Under the pieces are notes generated by a model. It was not told the DNA's origin. It saw only the letters and a list, made by a program, of their open reading frames with translations, and searched no databases. This document shows, piece by piece, positions 35,454 to 46,232 of a stretch of DNA of 64,000 nucleotides (within the stretch, counting starts at the first letter, position 1; the number at the start of each line of letters is the position of its first letter). Source of the DNA: Sinorhizobium medicae (GTDB taxonomy: Bacteria; Pseudomonadota; Alphaproteobacteria; Rhizobiales; Rhizobiaceae); contig NZ_VITA01000002.1 in NCBI RefSeq assembly GCF_007827695.1, forward strand, positions 124,001 to 188,000. The letters are read 5' to 3'. A program made the position numbers and the translations under genes.

Positions 35454-35849
35454 GTAAACCTCAATAACCTCGAATCATTAGGGCTATTCTTGAAGCGCGC
35501 GACGATAAATGAAAAGCCCCGGTCGCTACATTCCAGCGTCATATGGCCGAAATTGGGCCCGCCGGCCCCGAATCGGTCCTGGAAAATCGGTTTCAGCCAG
35601 CCTTTTCTTAATGCGAACAGGATCGGGATCGCGCGTGTTCCTGGTCCTCCAGAGGCGAACGGCGCCCATGGAGCCAGGAACTCGCGTCGCGCGCTGCGTA
35701 GCGCAGCTTGCGGCGGGTTGCGAGGTCTCTGTGCGAAAACGCCCGATTTGTGCAAAAATGCCGCACGAGGTTGATTGGACAGATGTTGCGGCGCTGGTCA
35801 AACTGTGGTTTGAAGCGCTTCAGCATCGCAGGGATTCTGCGTTCCGGGT

Positions 35850-35863
35850 TTGATCCTGATCAA
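35850..35863 (+). promoter_or_regulatory. FNR/FixK-type box upstream of ctaC
   Basis: TTGATCCTGATCAA is a perfect TTGAT-N4-ATCAA palindrome, the consensus for FNR and FixK. It lies 21 bases before the ctaC start codon. So close to the gene, a bound regulator would most likely repress by covering the transcription start or blocking elongation. The other 400 bases between the IalB-like gene and ctaC show no gene. Confidence 0.75.
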
Positions 35864-35884
35864 GCGCATTGGGGAGACGTAATT

Positions 35885-38477
<2,593 letters not shown>

Positions 38478-38575
38478 CGGGAAACGAGCAGAAGCCGCCG
38501 GTTACGGCGGCTTCTCCCCGCCGGCAAGCCGGCGCGAAGCGGCTTTTCCTGCCGCATCAAGTTCAGGGTAAGGAC

Positions 38576-39526
38576 ATGACGGTCATCGACAATCACGAGG
38601 CAGTCGGCATGGAAGGCGCACCACGCCTGTCCGAGGCCTCTGCGCGCGATTATTTCGAACTCCTGAAGCCGCGCGTCATGTCTCTCGTCGTCTTCACCGC
38701 CTTCGCGGGGCTCATCCTTGCTCCCGGGCATATCAATCCGTTCATCGGATTCACAGCGATTCTCTGTATCGCCATAGGAGCCGGCGCCTCGGGTGCGCTG
38801 AACATGTGGTACGATGCGGATATCGACGCGGTCATGAGCCGCACGGCCAAGCGCCCAATTCCGGCCGGAAAGATTTTGCCCCAGGAAGCGCTTGCCTTCG
38901 GCCTGACGCTCTCGGCCTTCTCGGTGATCATCCTCGGGCTCGCCGTGCACTGGCTCGCAGCCGGGCTGCTCGCCTTTACGATTTTCTTCTACGTGGCTGT
39001 ATACACGATGTGGCTGAAGCGCTCGACGCCGCAGAACATCGTTATCGGCGGAGCTGCCGGGGCCTTTCCTCCGATGATAGGCTGGGCCTGCGTGACCGGC
39101 GGCATATCGGTCGAGAGCATCGTGCTCTTCCTCATCATCTTCCTCTGGACGCCGGCGCATTTCTGGGCCCTGGCCCTTTTCAAGATGGGCGAATACGGCG
39201 CCGTCGGAGTGCCTATGATGCCGAATGTCTGCGGCGAGGCGACGACCAAGCGGCAAATCGTCATCTATGCCGTGCTCACTGCGATCAGCGGTATCTGTCC
39301 CACCTTGCTCGGCTTCGCGAGCCTTGGTTATGGAGCCCTTGCGACGGCCTTGGGGCTTGGGTTCGTCGGGTATTCGCTGGGCGTGCTGCGCATGCCTGAA
39401 GGCGACAAGCGAATGGTGCCGGCGAAGAAGCTTTTCGCCTTCTCCATCGTGTATCTTTTCGCGATTTTCTCGGCGCTCCTGGTTGATTACGCAATCGCCC
39501 GGATCTGGTTCGGAGGCGTCATCTGA
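38576..39526 (+). CDS. ctaB: Protoheme IX farnesyltransferase (heme O synthase)
   Basis: A 316-residue UbiA-family prenyltransferase with about nine membrane segments. It adds a farnesyl group to heme b for later conversion to heme a. The two Asp-rich motifs are [20 protein letters not shown] and the loop near [24 protein letters not shown]. The ATG at 38576 has AAGGAC just upstream. Its stop codon overlaps the start of the next small gene by one base. Confidence 0.96.
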
Positions 39527-39666
39527 TGGAAACCGTTCAACTGAGCGAGGCTCAGAAGAAGTCCCGCCGCGGCCGCAACATCGCACTCGGTATCGTGCTG
39601 GCGTGCCTTGTCGTCATTTTCTACGCCGTCACGCTGGTCAAGGTCGGCGGCGGCATGGTGAATTGA
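39526..39666 (+). CDS. Small single-span membrane protein (CoxF/CtaF-like) in the oxidase operon
   Basis: A 46-residue frame read from the ATG that overlaps the ctaB stop (TGATG). It encodes [18 protein letters not shown], then a single hydrophobic helix ([20 protein letters not shown]) and a short tail. Size, position between ctaB and ctaG, and a positively charged cytoplasmic N-terminus match the small CoxF-type proteins often found here in alphaproteobacteria. ctaG starts 12 bases later. Role in oxidase assembly is inferred from context only. Confidence 0.8.
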   Translation: METVQLSEAQKKSRRGRNIALGIVLACLVVIFYAVTLVKVGGGMVN

Positions 39667-39677
39667 AGGCGTTGCGC

Positions 39678-40274
39678 ATGGCGGACACCGGGCAATCAGA
39701 TCGGAAGGAACGCTCGAACGGCGTGATCGTCGGGACCTGCCTCGCCTTCGTGGTCGGCATGGTGGGCATGGCCTATGCGGCGGTGCCGCTCTACGACATG
39801 TTCTGCCGTGTCACCGGGTATAACGGCACGACGCAGAGGGTCGAGCAGGAATCCGATCTTATCCTGGACGAGAAGGTCAAGGTTACGTTCGACGCCAATG
39901 TGGCTGCCGGACTGCCCTGGGAATTCGCACCGGTGCAACGTGATATCGACGTCAGGATCGGCGAGACGGTGCAGATCACGTATCGCGCCAGGAACCTCGC
40001 TTCGACGCCGACGACGGGCCAGGCGACCTTCAATGTGACGCCGATGGCGGCGGGCGCCTATTTCAACAAGGTGCAGTGTTTCTGCTTCACGGAGACGACA
40101 CTGCAGCCGGGCGAGGAAATGGAGATGCCTGTCGTTTTCTTCGTCGATCCGGAGATCGTCAAGACGGTCGAGACGAAGGGCATCAAGACGTTGACACTGT
40201 CCTACACCTTCTACCCGCGCGAGCCGTCCAAACCGGTTGCGCAAGTGAAGTCCAGGACCGAAAACAAACTTTGA
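39678..40274 (+). CDS. ctaG: Cytochrome c oxidase assembly protein CtaG (Cox11 family)
   Basis: A 198-residue protein that inserts copper into the CuB site. One N-terminal membrane anchor ([21 protein letters not shown]) includes the conserved [21 protein letters not shown]. The periplasmic Cox11 domain carries the copper motif VQCFCFTE and the terminal [10 protein letters not shown]...LTLSYTFYP. It is placed between the small membrane protein and ctaE. Confidence 0.96.
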   Translation: MADTGQSDRKERSNGVIVGTCLAFVVGMVGMAYAAVPLYDMFCRVTGYNGTTQRVEQESDLILDEKVKVTFDANVAAGLPWEFAPVQRDIDVRIGETVQITYRARNLASTPTTGQATFNVTPMAAGAYFNKVQCFCFTETTLQPGEEMEMPVVFFVDPEIVKTVETKGIKTLTLSYTFYPREPSKPVAQVKSRTENKL

Positions 40275-40335
40275 TTTGAGCGCCGTTTCGGCTATGCCGG
40301 ATGGCGACTAGAGAGGACTATCGGGGATTATCGAC

Positions 40336-41214
40336 ATGGCCGGAGCGCACCAGAAGCAACACGACTATCACATTATCGACCCGAGCCCATGGCCGCTGCT
40401 CGCGTCCATCGGCGCCTTCGTCATGGCTCTCGGCGGCGTCGGCTACATGCGCTATCTCTCCGGCGGCTCCTTCAAGATGTTCGGGCTGGAGCTCGCCAAT
40501 CCCTGGGTCTTCTTCATTGGCCTGGCACTGATCCTTTATACCATGTTCGGCTGGTGGTCGGACACGATCAAGGAAGCGCATGAGGGCCATCATACCCGGG
40601 TCGTGTCGCTGCACCTGCGCTACGGCATGATCATGTTCATCGCTTCGGAGGTGATGTTCTTCGCCGCCTGGTTCTGGGCCTTCTTCGACGCGAGCCTGTT
40701 TCCGGGCGAAGCGATCCAGGCCGCGCGCGCCGAGTTCACCGGCGGCGTCTGGCCGCCGAAGGGCATCGAGGTTCTCGATCCTTGGCACCTGCCGCTCTAC
40801 AACACCGTCATCCTGCTGCTCTCCGGCACCACGGTGACCTGGGCGCACCACGCGCTGCTGCACAACGACCGCAAGGGCCTGGTCTATGGTTTGACGCTTA
40901 CTGTCGTCCTCGGGGTTCTCTTCTCCTATGTGCAGGGCTACGAATATGCCCACGCGCCCTTCGCCTTCAAGGATTCGATCTACGGCGCTACCTTCTTCAT
41001 GGCGACCGGCTTCCACGGTTTCCACGTACTGGTCGGCACGATCTTCCTGCTCGTCTGCCTGCTGCGCGCGCTGCGTGGCGACTTCACGCCGAAGCATCAC
41101 TTCGGCTTCGAGGCTGCGGCCTGGTACTGGCATTTCGTCGACGTCGTCTGGCTCTTCCTGTTCTTCTCCATCTACATCTGGGGTGGCTGGGGTGCGCCGA
41201 TTGCGCATGGCTGA
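40336..41214 (+). CDS. ctaE: Cytochrome c oxidase subunit III
   Basis: A 292-residue seven-helix membrane subunit of the aa3 oxidase. Conserved blocks: DPSPWPLLASIGAF, EAHEGHHTRVVSLHLRYGMIMFIASEVMFFAAWFWAFF, GTTVTWAHHALLHNDRK, ATGFHGFHVLVGTIFLLVC and the C-terminal AAAWYWHFVDVVWLFLFFSIYIWG. It stabilises subunit I and proton uptake. It closes the core oxidase operon; a strong terminator follows. Confidence 0.97.
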   Translation: MAGAHQKQHDYHIIDPSPWPLLASIGAFVMALGGVGYMRYLSGGSFKMFGLELANPWVFFIGLALILYTMFGWWSDTIKEAHEGHHTRVVSLHLRYGMIMFIASEVMFFAAWFWAFFDASLFPGEAIQAARAEFTGGVWPPKGIEVLDPWHLPLYNTVILLLSGTTVTWAHHALLHNDRKGLVYGLTLTVVLGVLFSYVQGYEYAHAPFAFKDSIYGATFFMATGFHGFHVLVGTIFLLVCLLRALRGDFTPKHHFGFEAAAWYWHFVDVVWLFLFFSIYIWGGWGAPIAHG

Positions 41215-41236
41215 CGCGATTTCGGACTGATGATGG

Positions 41237-41273
41237 CGGGGCGGCTGCAGGGATGCGGCCGCCCCGTTTTCTT
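41237..41273 (+). terminator. Terminator after ctaE
   Basis: CGGGGCGGC (41237-41245) pairs perfectly with GCCGCCCCG (41258-41266) across a 12-base loop and is followed by TTTTCTTT. This marks the end of the cta transcript. Confidence 0.85.
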
Positions 41274-41291
41274 TGGGGCTGCTGGTTCTGG

Positions 41292-41795
41292 ATGAGGATA
41301 GTGAAAATCGCCTGGATGATGACGCTGTTTGCGGCGACTGTCGCCTTTCCATTATCGGCCTTGGCCGCCGAAACCGCAGACAAGGTTATCGTCTTCAAGG
41401 AGCGGCGCGTGCTGCAATTGTTCCAGGGTGAGAAGCTGCTGCGGGAATACCCGGTCGTGCTCGGCGGCAATCCGGTCGGACCCAAGAGGAGGGAGGGCGA
41501 TCAGAAGACGCCGGAGGGCTCCTACGTCCTCGATTGGCGCAATCCTGGCAGCAGCTTCTATAAATCCATTCACATTTCCTATCCCGCACCGAAGGACCTG
41601 GAGGAAGCGGCCGCCAGGTATGTCGAACCCGGCGGAATGATCATGATCCATGGCCAGCCCAATTATCTCGGCTGGCTGGCGTTTTTGACGCAGATGTTCG
41701 ATTGGACGAATGGCTGCATTGCCGTTACCAATGCGGAAATGGACGAAATCTGGGACATGGTTCCCAACAATACCCCGATCGTGATCAATCCATGA
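41292..41795 (+). CDS. L,D-transpeptidase (YkuD) family protein
   Basis: A 167-residue exported protein with a signal peptide (cleavage near SALA-AET) and a YkuD domain: GSSFYKSIHISYPAP, MIMIHGQPNYLGW and the cysteine motif DWTNGCIAVTNAEMDEI. Catalytic His and Cys are present, but the usual S-x-G-C-x-R reads T-N-G-C-I-A, lacking the Arg. It belongs to a subgroup of ErfK/YbiS-like proteins and could be a peptidoglycan crosslinker or an amidase. A 20-base tandem duplication spans its stop codon. Confidence 0.85.
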   Translation: MRIVKIAWMMTLFAATVAFPLSALAAETADKVIVFKERRVLQLFQGEKLLREYPVVLGGNPVGPKRREGDQKTPEGSYVLDWRNPGSSFYKSIHISYPAPKDLEEAAARYVEPGGMIMIHGQPNYLGWLAFLTQMFDWTNGCIAVTNAEMDEIWDMVPNNTPIVINP

Positions 41796-41823
41796 ACGAA
41801 GACATCAATCCATGAATGAAGAC
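41784..41823 (+). repeat. 20-base tandem duplication across a stop/start junction
   Basis: ATCAATCCATGAACGAAGAC (41784-41803) is repeated as ATCAATCCATGAATGAAGAC (41804-41823), 19 of 20 bases identical. Each copy contains ATGA. The first gives the transpeptidase stop; the second gives the DUF983 start. The start codon of copy 1 now opens a seven-codon frame (MNEDINP). Confidence 0.95.
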
Positions 41824-42195
41824 AGGGCGCTCTACCCACCCGTTGATCCGGTCATGACGGGCGTCAAGGGACTCTGCCCGCGCTGCGGCCAGGGGAAGCT
41901 CTTCGACGGCTTGCTGAAGGTTCGTCCGGCCTGCAGCAATTGCGAACTCGATTATGGTTTCGCCGATTCCGGCGATGGTCCGGTCGTGTTCGTTATCCTG
42001 ATCGTGGGCTTCATCGTCGTCGGCGCAGCGCTCTGGATGGAGGTCAATGTCAACCCGCCGCTCTGGCTGCACTTCCTCCTGTGGATCCCGCTTGCGACGG
42101 TTTTAAGCCTGGCCCTGACGCGTATGCTGAAGGGCGTTCTCATCAATCTGCAATACCGCAACAATGCGCGCCCCGGTGAAATCGACCGTGGCTGA
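41812..42195 (+). CDS. DUF983 membrane protein with zinc-ribbon motif
   Basis: A 127-residue protein with two CxxC pairs near the N-terminus (GLCPRCGQGKLFDGLLKVRP then CSNCELDYGF), likely a zinc ribbon, and two membrane helices (about 58-78 and 85-105). DUF983 genes sit next to cytochrome oxidase genes in many alphaproteobacteria, as here, so a role in oxidase biogenesis is plausible. The SURF1 start overlaps its last codons. Confidence 0.85.
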   Translation: MNEDRALYPPVDPVMTGVKGLCPRCGQGKLFDGLLKVRPACSNCELDYGFADSGDGPVVFVILIVGFIVVGAALWMEVNVNPPLWLHFLLWIPLATVLSLALTRMLKGVLINLQYRNNARPGEIDRG

Positions 42196-42931
42196 CGGTC
42201 ACATGCCGGCCTTTCGCAGGCTCTTTGGTCGCGTCGCGGGCGTTGTCCTGGTGCTCGCCGCTCTCGCCGTGCTCGTGGCGCTCGGTACGTGGCAGATGCA
42301 AAGGCTGCAGTGGAAAGAAGCGCTGATCGGCGCAATTGCCGAGCGCCGATCAGCGCCGGCCGTTCCACTCGAGCAGATCGAGGCCATGGCCGCTGCAGGA
42401 GGGGATATCGACTATCGGACGGTGCACGCGTCCGGCATATATGACCACGGCAGAGAGCGCCATTTCTTCGCAACCCATGAAGGCCGCACCGGTTTCTATG
42501 TCTTCACGCCTCTGATGCTGGCCGACGCGCGCGCTCTCTTCGTGAACCGCGGTTTCGTCCCGTTCGAGAAGAAGGACTCGTCCAAGCGCAGCGAAGGGCT
42601 GGTCGCCGGAAAAGTTACCGTCAACGGTTTGGCGCGGCCGAAGCTTTCCGGGAAGCCATCGTCGCTGGTGCCGGACAATGACCCTGCCAAGAATATCTTC
42701 TACTGGAAGGATCTAGGTGCGATGGCGAACTCCACCGGGATTTCCAGCGATCGCGTCGTTCCCTTCTTCATCGATGCCGACGCCGCGCCGAATCCAGGCG
42801 GCCTGCCCGTCGGCGGCGTGACGCAGTTCGATCTGCCGAACAATCACCTGCAATATGCGCTGACCTGGTACGGCCTTGCCGCGGCGCTCGTTGCTGTCAG
42901 CGGCGTATTTGTCTACCGGCGCAGGCGGTAG
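42188..42931 (+). CDS. SURF1 family cytochrome oxidase assembly protein
   Basis: About 247 residues with one N-terminal and one C-terminal membrane helix (VLVLAALAVLVALGTWQMQRL; HLQYALTWYGLAAALVAVSGV). SURF1 signatures are LGTWQMQRLQWKEALI, FVNRGFVPFEKK and NNHLQYALTWYGLA. It helps insert heme a into subunit I. The start is uncertain: GTG 42188 overlaps the DUF983 stop, while ATG 42164 and ATG 42206 are alternatives. Confidence 0.92.
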   Translation: MADGHMPAFRRLFGRVAGVVLVLAALAVLVALGTWQMQRLQWKEALIGAIAERRSAPAVPLEQIEAMAAAGGDIDYRTVHASGIYDHGRERHFFATHEGRTGFYVFTPLMLADARALFVNRGFVPFEKKDSSKRSEGLVAGKVTVNGLARPKLSGKPSSLVPDNDPAKNIFYWKDLGAMANSTGISSDRVVPFFIDADAAPNPGGLPVGGVTQFDLPNNHLQYALTWYGLAAALVAVSGVFVYRRRR

Positions 42932-42947
42932 GATGCGGCGGTTCTTC

Positions 42948-42975
42948 CTTGTGTGCCCGGTCGTTGCCGCTATAT
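42948..42975 (+). promoter_or_regulatory. Candidate sigma-70 promoter of ispH
   Basis: CTTGTG (42948-42953) and CTATAT (42970-42975) are 16 bases apart, close to the rhizobial housekeeping consensus CTTGAC-N17-CTATAT. Transcription would start about 40 bases before the ispH start codon. Confidence 0.45.
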
Positions 42976-43021
42976 ATGGCGCATACCGAAATCCGGCTTT
43001 GTTCGTTCCCTTGGCGTTTTC

Positions 43022-44032
43022 ATGATGGCCTCATCCGTAGCAAAAACCCCGATCACCATCCGCCTCTGCGGGCCGCGTGGCTTCTGCGCGGGCGTCGACC
43101 GGGCGATCCAGATCGTGGTGCTTGCGCTCAAGGAGTTCGGCGCGCCGGTCTATGTCCGTCATGAGATCGTGCACAATCGCTATGTCGTGGAAGGTCTTGA
43201 AGCCAAGGGTGCGATTTTCGTCGAGGAGCTCGACGAGATTCCACCCGAGCATCGCAAGCAGCCCGTCGTCTTCTCCGCCCACGGCGTGCCGAAATCCGTC
43301 CCCGCGGATGCGGATGCGCGCAATCTCTTCTATCTCGATGCCACATGCCCGCTCGTCTCGAAGGTGCACAAACAGGCTATGCGCCATCACCGTATGGGGC
43401 GCCATGTGGTGCTGATCGGCCATGCCGGCCATCCCGAGGTTATCGGCACCATGGGGCAACTGCCGGAGGGGACGGTCTCCCTCATCGAGACTGTCGAGGA
43501 TGTCGACGTTTATACGCCCCCGGATCCGGACAATCTCGGCTTTGTTACGCAGACGACGCTCTCGGTGGATGATACCGCCGGCGTCATCAAGCGGCTCCAT
43601 GAGCGCTTTCCGAACCTGACTGCGCCTGCCGCCGACTCGATCTGCTACGCCACCACGAACCGGCAGGAAGCGGTGAAGCAGGCTGCACCCGGCTGCGATC
43701 TTTTCCTCGTCGTCGGCGCCCCCAATTCTTCGAACTCGAAGCGCCTGGTGGAAGTAGCGCTGAGGGCCGGGGCAAAGAAAGCCGTTCTGGTTCAGCGGGC
43801 TTCTGAAATTGACTGGGCGACGATCGGGGAAATCTCGACCGTCGGGTTGTCCGCCGGTGCCTCGGCGCCGGAGGTGATCGTCAATGAGATCATCGAAGCC
43901 TTCCGCGAGCGCTACGACGCCGCGGTCGAGCTTGCCGACACGGTGGAGGAGAACGAGCACTTCCTCGTCAACCGCGAGCTCAGGCATGTCGAACTGACCG
44001 GCGCCGACATGGCTTTCGTCAATGGTGAATAG
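43022..44032 (+). CDS. ispH: 4-hydroxy-3-methylbut-2-enyl diphosphate reductase
   Basis: A 336-residue iron-sulfur enzyme, the last step of the MEP pathway, making IPP and DMAPP. The three cluster cysteines appear in [31 protein letters not shown] and [43 protein letters not shown] and [14 protein letters not shown] are also typical. The tandem ATG ATG at 43022 starts the gene without a good ribosome site. Repeated 15-base units begin at its stop codon. Confidence 0.97.
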   Translation: MMASSVAKTPITIRLCGPRGFCAGVDRAIQIVVLALKEFGAPVYVRHEIVHNRYVVEGLEAKGAIFVEELDEIPPEHRKQPVVFSAHGVPKSVPADADARNLFYLDATCPLVSKVHKQAMRHHRMGRHVVLIGHAGHPEVIGTMGQLPEGTVSLIETVEDVDVYTPPDPDNLGFVTQTTLSVDDTAGVIKRLHERFPNLTAPAADSICYATTNRQEAVKQAAPGCDLFLVVGAPNSSNSKRLVEVALRAGAKKAVLVQRASEIDWATIGEISTVGLSAGASAPEVIVNEIIEAFRERYDAAVELADTVEENEHFLVNRELRHVELTGADMAFVNGE

Positions 44033-44068
44033 AGCTGGGGTGAACAGAGCGGGGGTGAATAGAGCGAG
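44024..44068 (+). repeat. Three 15-base tandem repeats at the ispH stop
   Basis: GGTGAATAGAGCTGG (44024), GGTGAACAGAGCGGG (44039) and GGTGAATAGAGCGAG (44054) follow each other without gaps. The first unit contains the ispH TAG. The length is a multiple of three, so losing the first TAG would extend IspH by a few repeat-coded residues up to the TAG in unit three. Confidence 0.9.
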
Positions 44069-44135
44069 CCGGCGTACTTCCCCTCGCACGCCGCTCCAAA
44101 TTCCTCCAATTTGCATCTCTGGAAAGTAGCGCGCC

Positions 44136-45116
44136 TTGGCAGTTTATACCGACATCACGGAAGACGAGTTGATCCGCTTCCTCGCCGCCTATGAGGTGGG
44201 ATCGCTGACCTCCTACAAGGGCATCGCCGAAGGCGTGGAGAATTCCAACTTCCTTCTCCACACGACCAGGGGAGCGTATATTCTCACGCTCTACGAGAAG
44301 CGGGTCAATGCCGACGACCTGCCGTTTTTCCTGGGCCTCATGCATCACCTCGCCCAGAGGGGTCTCTCCTGCCCGCTGCCCCTTCCTCGCGCCGACGGCA
44401 AGCTGCTCGGCACACTCTCCGGAAGGCCGGCGGCGGTGATCTCCTTTCTGGAAGGCATGTGGCTGAGGAAGCCGGAGGCGCAGCACTGCCGCGAAGTCGG
44501 CCGGGCTCTCGCACTCATGCACCAGGCGAGCGAGGGCTTTCGCCTGAAGCGCCCCAACGCGCTCTCCGTCGAGGGCTGGCGACCCCTCTGGCGGAACTCC
44601 GAAGCGCGCGCCGATGAGGTGCAAGCCGGCCTAAAGGACGAGATCGCGACGGAGCTCGCCTTTCTCGAGGAACACTGGCCGAGAGCTCTGCCGGAGGGCG
44701 TGATCCACGCGGATCTCTTCCCGGACAACGTCTTCTTCCTCGGCGATCGCCTCTCCGGCCTTATCGATTTCTACTTTGCCTGCAACGATTTCCTCGCCTA
44801 CGACATCGCCATCTGCCTGAATTCCTGGTGCTTCGAGAAGGATGGCTCCTACAACATCACCAAAGGCATGGCGCTTCTTTCCGGCTACGAGAGCGTTCGG
44901 AATTTGACCGCGGAAGAGGTCGAGGCGCTGCCGCTGCTCGCGCGCGGATCCGCGCTCCGCTTCTTCCTGACACGCCTCTATGACTGGCTGACCACGCCGC
45001 CGGGCGCGCTTGTGGTCAAGAAGGATCCGCTCGAATATCTGACGAAGATCCGCTTCCATCGCGCCATCGTCTCCAGCGCCGAGTACGGCCTGCGACGCGA
45101 AGAGGCATCGGCATGA
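44136..45116 (+). CDS. thrB: Homoserine kinase, APH-fold
   Basis: A 326-residue homoserine kinase of the aminoglycoside-phosphotransferase-like ThrB type found in alphaproteobacteria and pseudomonads. [21 protein letters not shown] opens the protein, followed by [11 protein letters not shown], the catalytic-loop Asp in [15 protein letters not shown] and the Mg-binding Asp in [16 protein letters not shown]. It phosphorylates homoserine for threonine synthesis. It starts with TTG (44136). Its stop overlaps the rnhA start by four bases. thrC lies 8 kb away on the other strand. Confidence 0.95.
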
Positions 45117-45574
45117 AACACGTCGACATCTACACGGACGGTGCCTGCTCGGGAAATCCCGGGCCGGGCGGGTGGGGCGCGGTCCTGCGCTATGGCGACG
45201 TGGAAAAGGAGATGTCCGGCGGAGAAGCGGAGACGACGAACAACCGTATGGAACTTCTTGCCGCGATCTCGGCACTGAACGCGCTCAGGCAGCCCTGCGA
45301 GGTCGATCTCCATACCGACAGCAAATATGTCATGGACGGCATCTCCAAATGGATACACGGCTGGAAGCGCAACGGCTGGAAAACCGGCGACAGAAAACCC
45401 GTGAAGAACGGCGAATTATGGCAGGCGCTCGACGCGGCGAGAGACCGCCACAACGTGACCTGGCACTGGGTCAAGGGTCACGCGGGACATCCGGAAAATG
45501 AACGGGCGGACGAATTGGCCCGCAAGGGCATGGAACCGTTCAAGAGAGCGCATCGCGCCGATGCGGTGAAATAG
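45113..45574 (+). CDS. rnhA: Ribonuclease HI
   Basis: A 153-residue RNase H that cuts RNA in RNA-DNA hybrids, as in R-loops and primers. Catalytic acids are visible in [19 protein letters not shown] (Asp), [10 protein letters not shown] (Glu), [12 protein letters not shown] (Asp) and [12 protein letters not shown] (His and Asp). Length is normal. ATG overlaps the thrB stop (ATGA), giving translational coupling. Confidence 0.97.
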
Positions 45575-45621
45575 AAAGCTCTCCATTTGCCGCCGCGCCG
45601 TCATCCCGCTGCCGCGACCAT

Positions 45622-45667
45622 CGCCCCGCCTGCGGGGAGAAGATAGCCGGCAGGCCGGATGAGGGGG
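45622..45667. repeat. Dispersed palindromic repeat after rnhA
   Basis: CGCCCCGCCTGCGGGG followed by AGAAG, GCCGGCAGGCCGGATGAGGGGG. This 'gcggggagaagg-ggcaggccgga' pattern recurs at 55459-55494 and, inverted and shorter, at 47971-47992. It lies between the convergent rnhA and peroxiredoxin genes and may terminate or stabilise transcripts. Confidence 0.55.
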
Positions 45668-45695
45668 CAGGTTCACCCACCTCCGCCCTAAACGA

Positions 45696-46181
45696 TCAAA
45701 GCTGTTCCAGCATCGCTGCCGCGCCGGAAGCCGTCGCCTGTCCCGGGCTTTCCTCGACGTTCAACGCCTTGACGACACCGTCCTCGACCAGCATCGAGTA
45801 TCGCTTGGAGCGAATGCCGAGTGTGCCGGCAGAGAGATCGATTTCCATCCCGATCGCCCTGGTAAAGGCGGCGTTCCAGTCGGAAAGGAAGTGTATCTTG
45901 CCCATGCCGCCGGAATGAGTGGCCCAGGCGCCCATCACATGCAGGTCGTTGACCGCCACGACTGCGATGTCGTCGACCCCGCGCGCCAGAATGGCGTCCC
46001 GATTTTCCAGATAGCCGGGAAGATGATTGAGTGAGCAGGTGGGGGTAAAGGCGCCGGGCACCGCGAAAAGAACAACGCGCTTGCCCTTGAACAGCTGTTC
46101 GGTGGTTACTTCGACCGGGCCCTCCGCGGTCTTTTCCTTGAATGTGACGTTGGGCAGCTTGTCTCCGACGGCAATGTTCAC
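45696..46181 (-). CDS. Peroxiredoxin, Prx5/AHP1 type, single cysteine
   Basis: A 161-residue thiol peroxidase. The peroxidatic cysteine is C49 in VPGAFTPTCSLNHLPGY, and it is the only cysteine in the protein, so reduction must use an external thiol such as glutathione or thioredoxin-linked glutaredoxin. GIRSKRYSMLVEDGVVKALNVEE near the C-terminus is typical of Prx5. It would detoxify hydrogen peroxide and organic peroxides. A DsbD-N-like gene lies 51 bases upstream on the same strand. Confidence 0.92.
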   Translation of the reverse strand: MNIAVGDKLPNVTFKEKTAEGPVEVTTEQLFKGKRVVLFAVPGAFTPTCSLNHLPGYLENRDAILARGVDDIAVVAVNDLHVMGAWATHSGGMGKIHFLSDWNAAFTRAIGMEIDLSAGTLGIRSKRYSMLVEDGVVKALNVEESPGQATASGAAAMLEQL

Positions 46182-46232
46182 GGGTCTCTCCTCACTTCAG
46201 TCCATAGCGTTGCGACGGACTATAGGGTCGCC

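Noticed and set aside
45575..45695. CRISPR-like repetition near rnhA
   Set aside because: It is a single dispersed palindrome with no regularly spaced direct repeats; no CRISPR array exists in the window.
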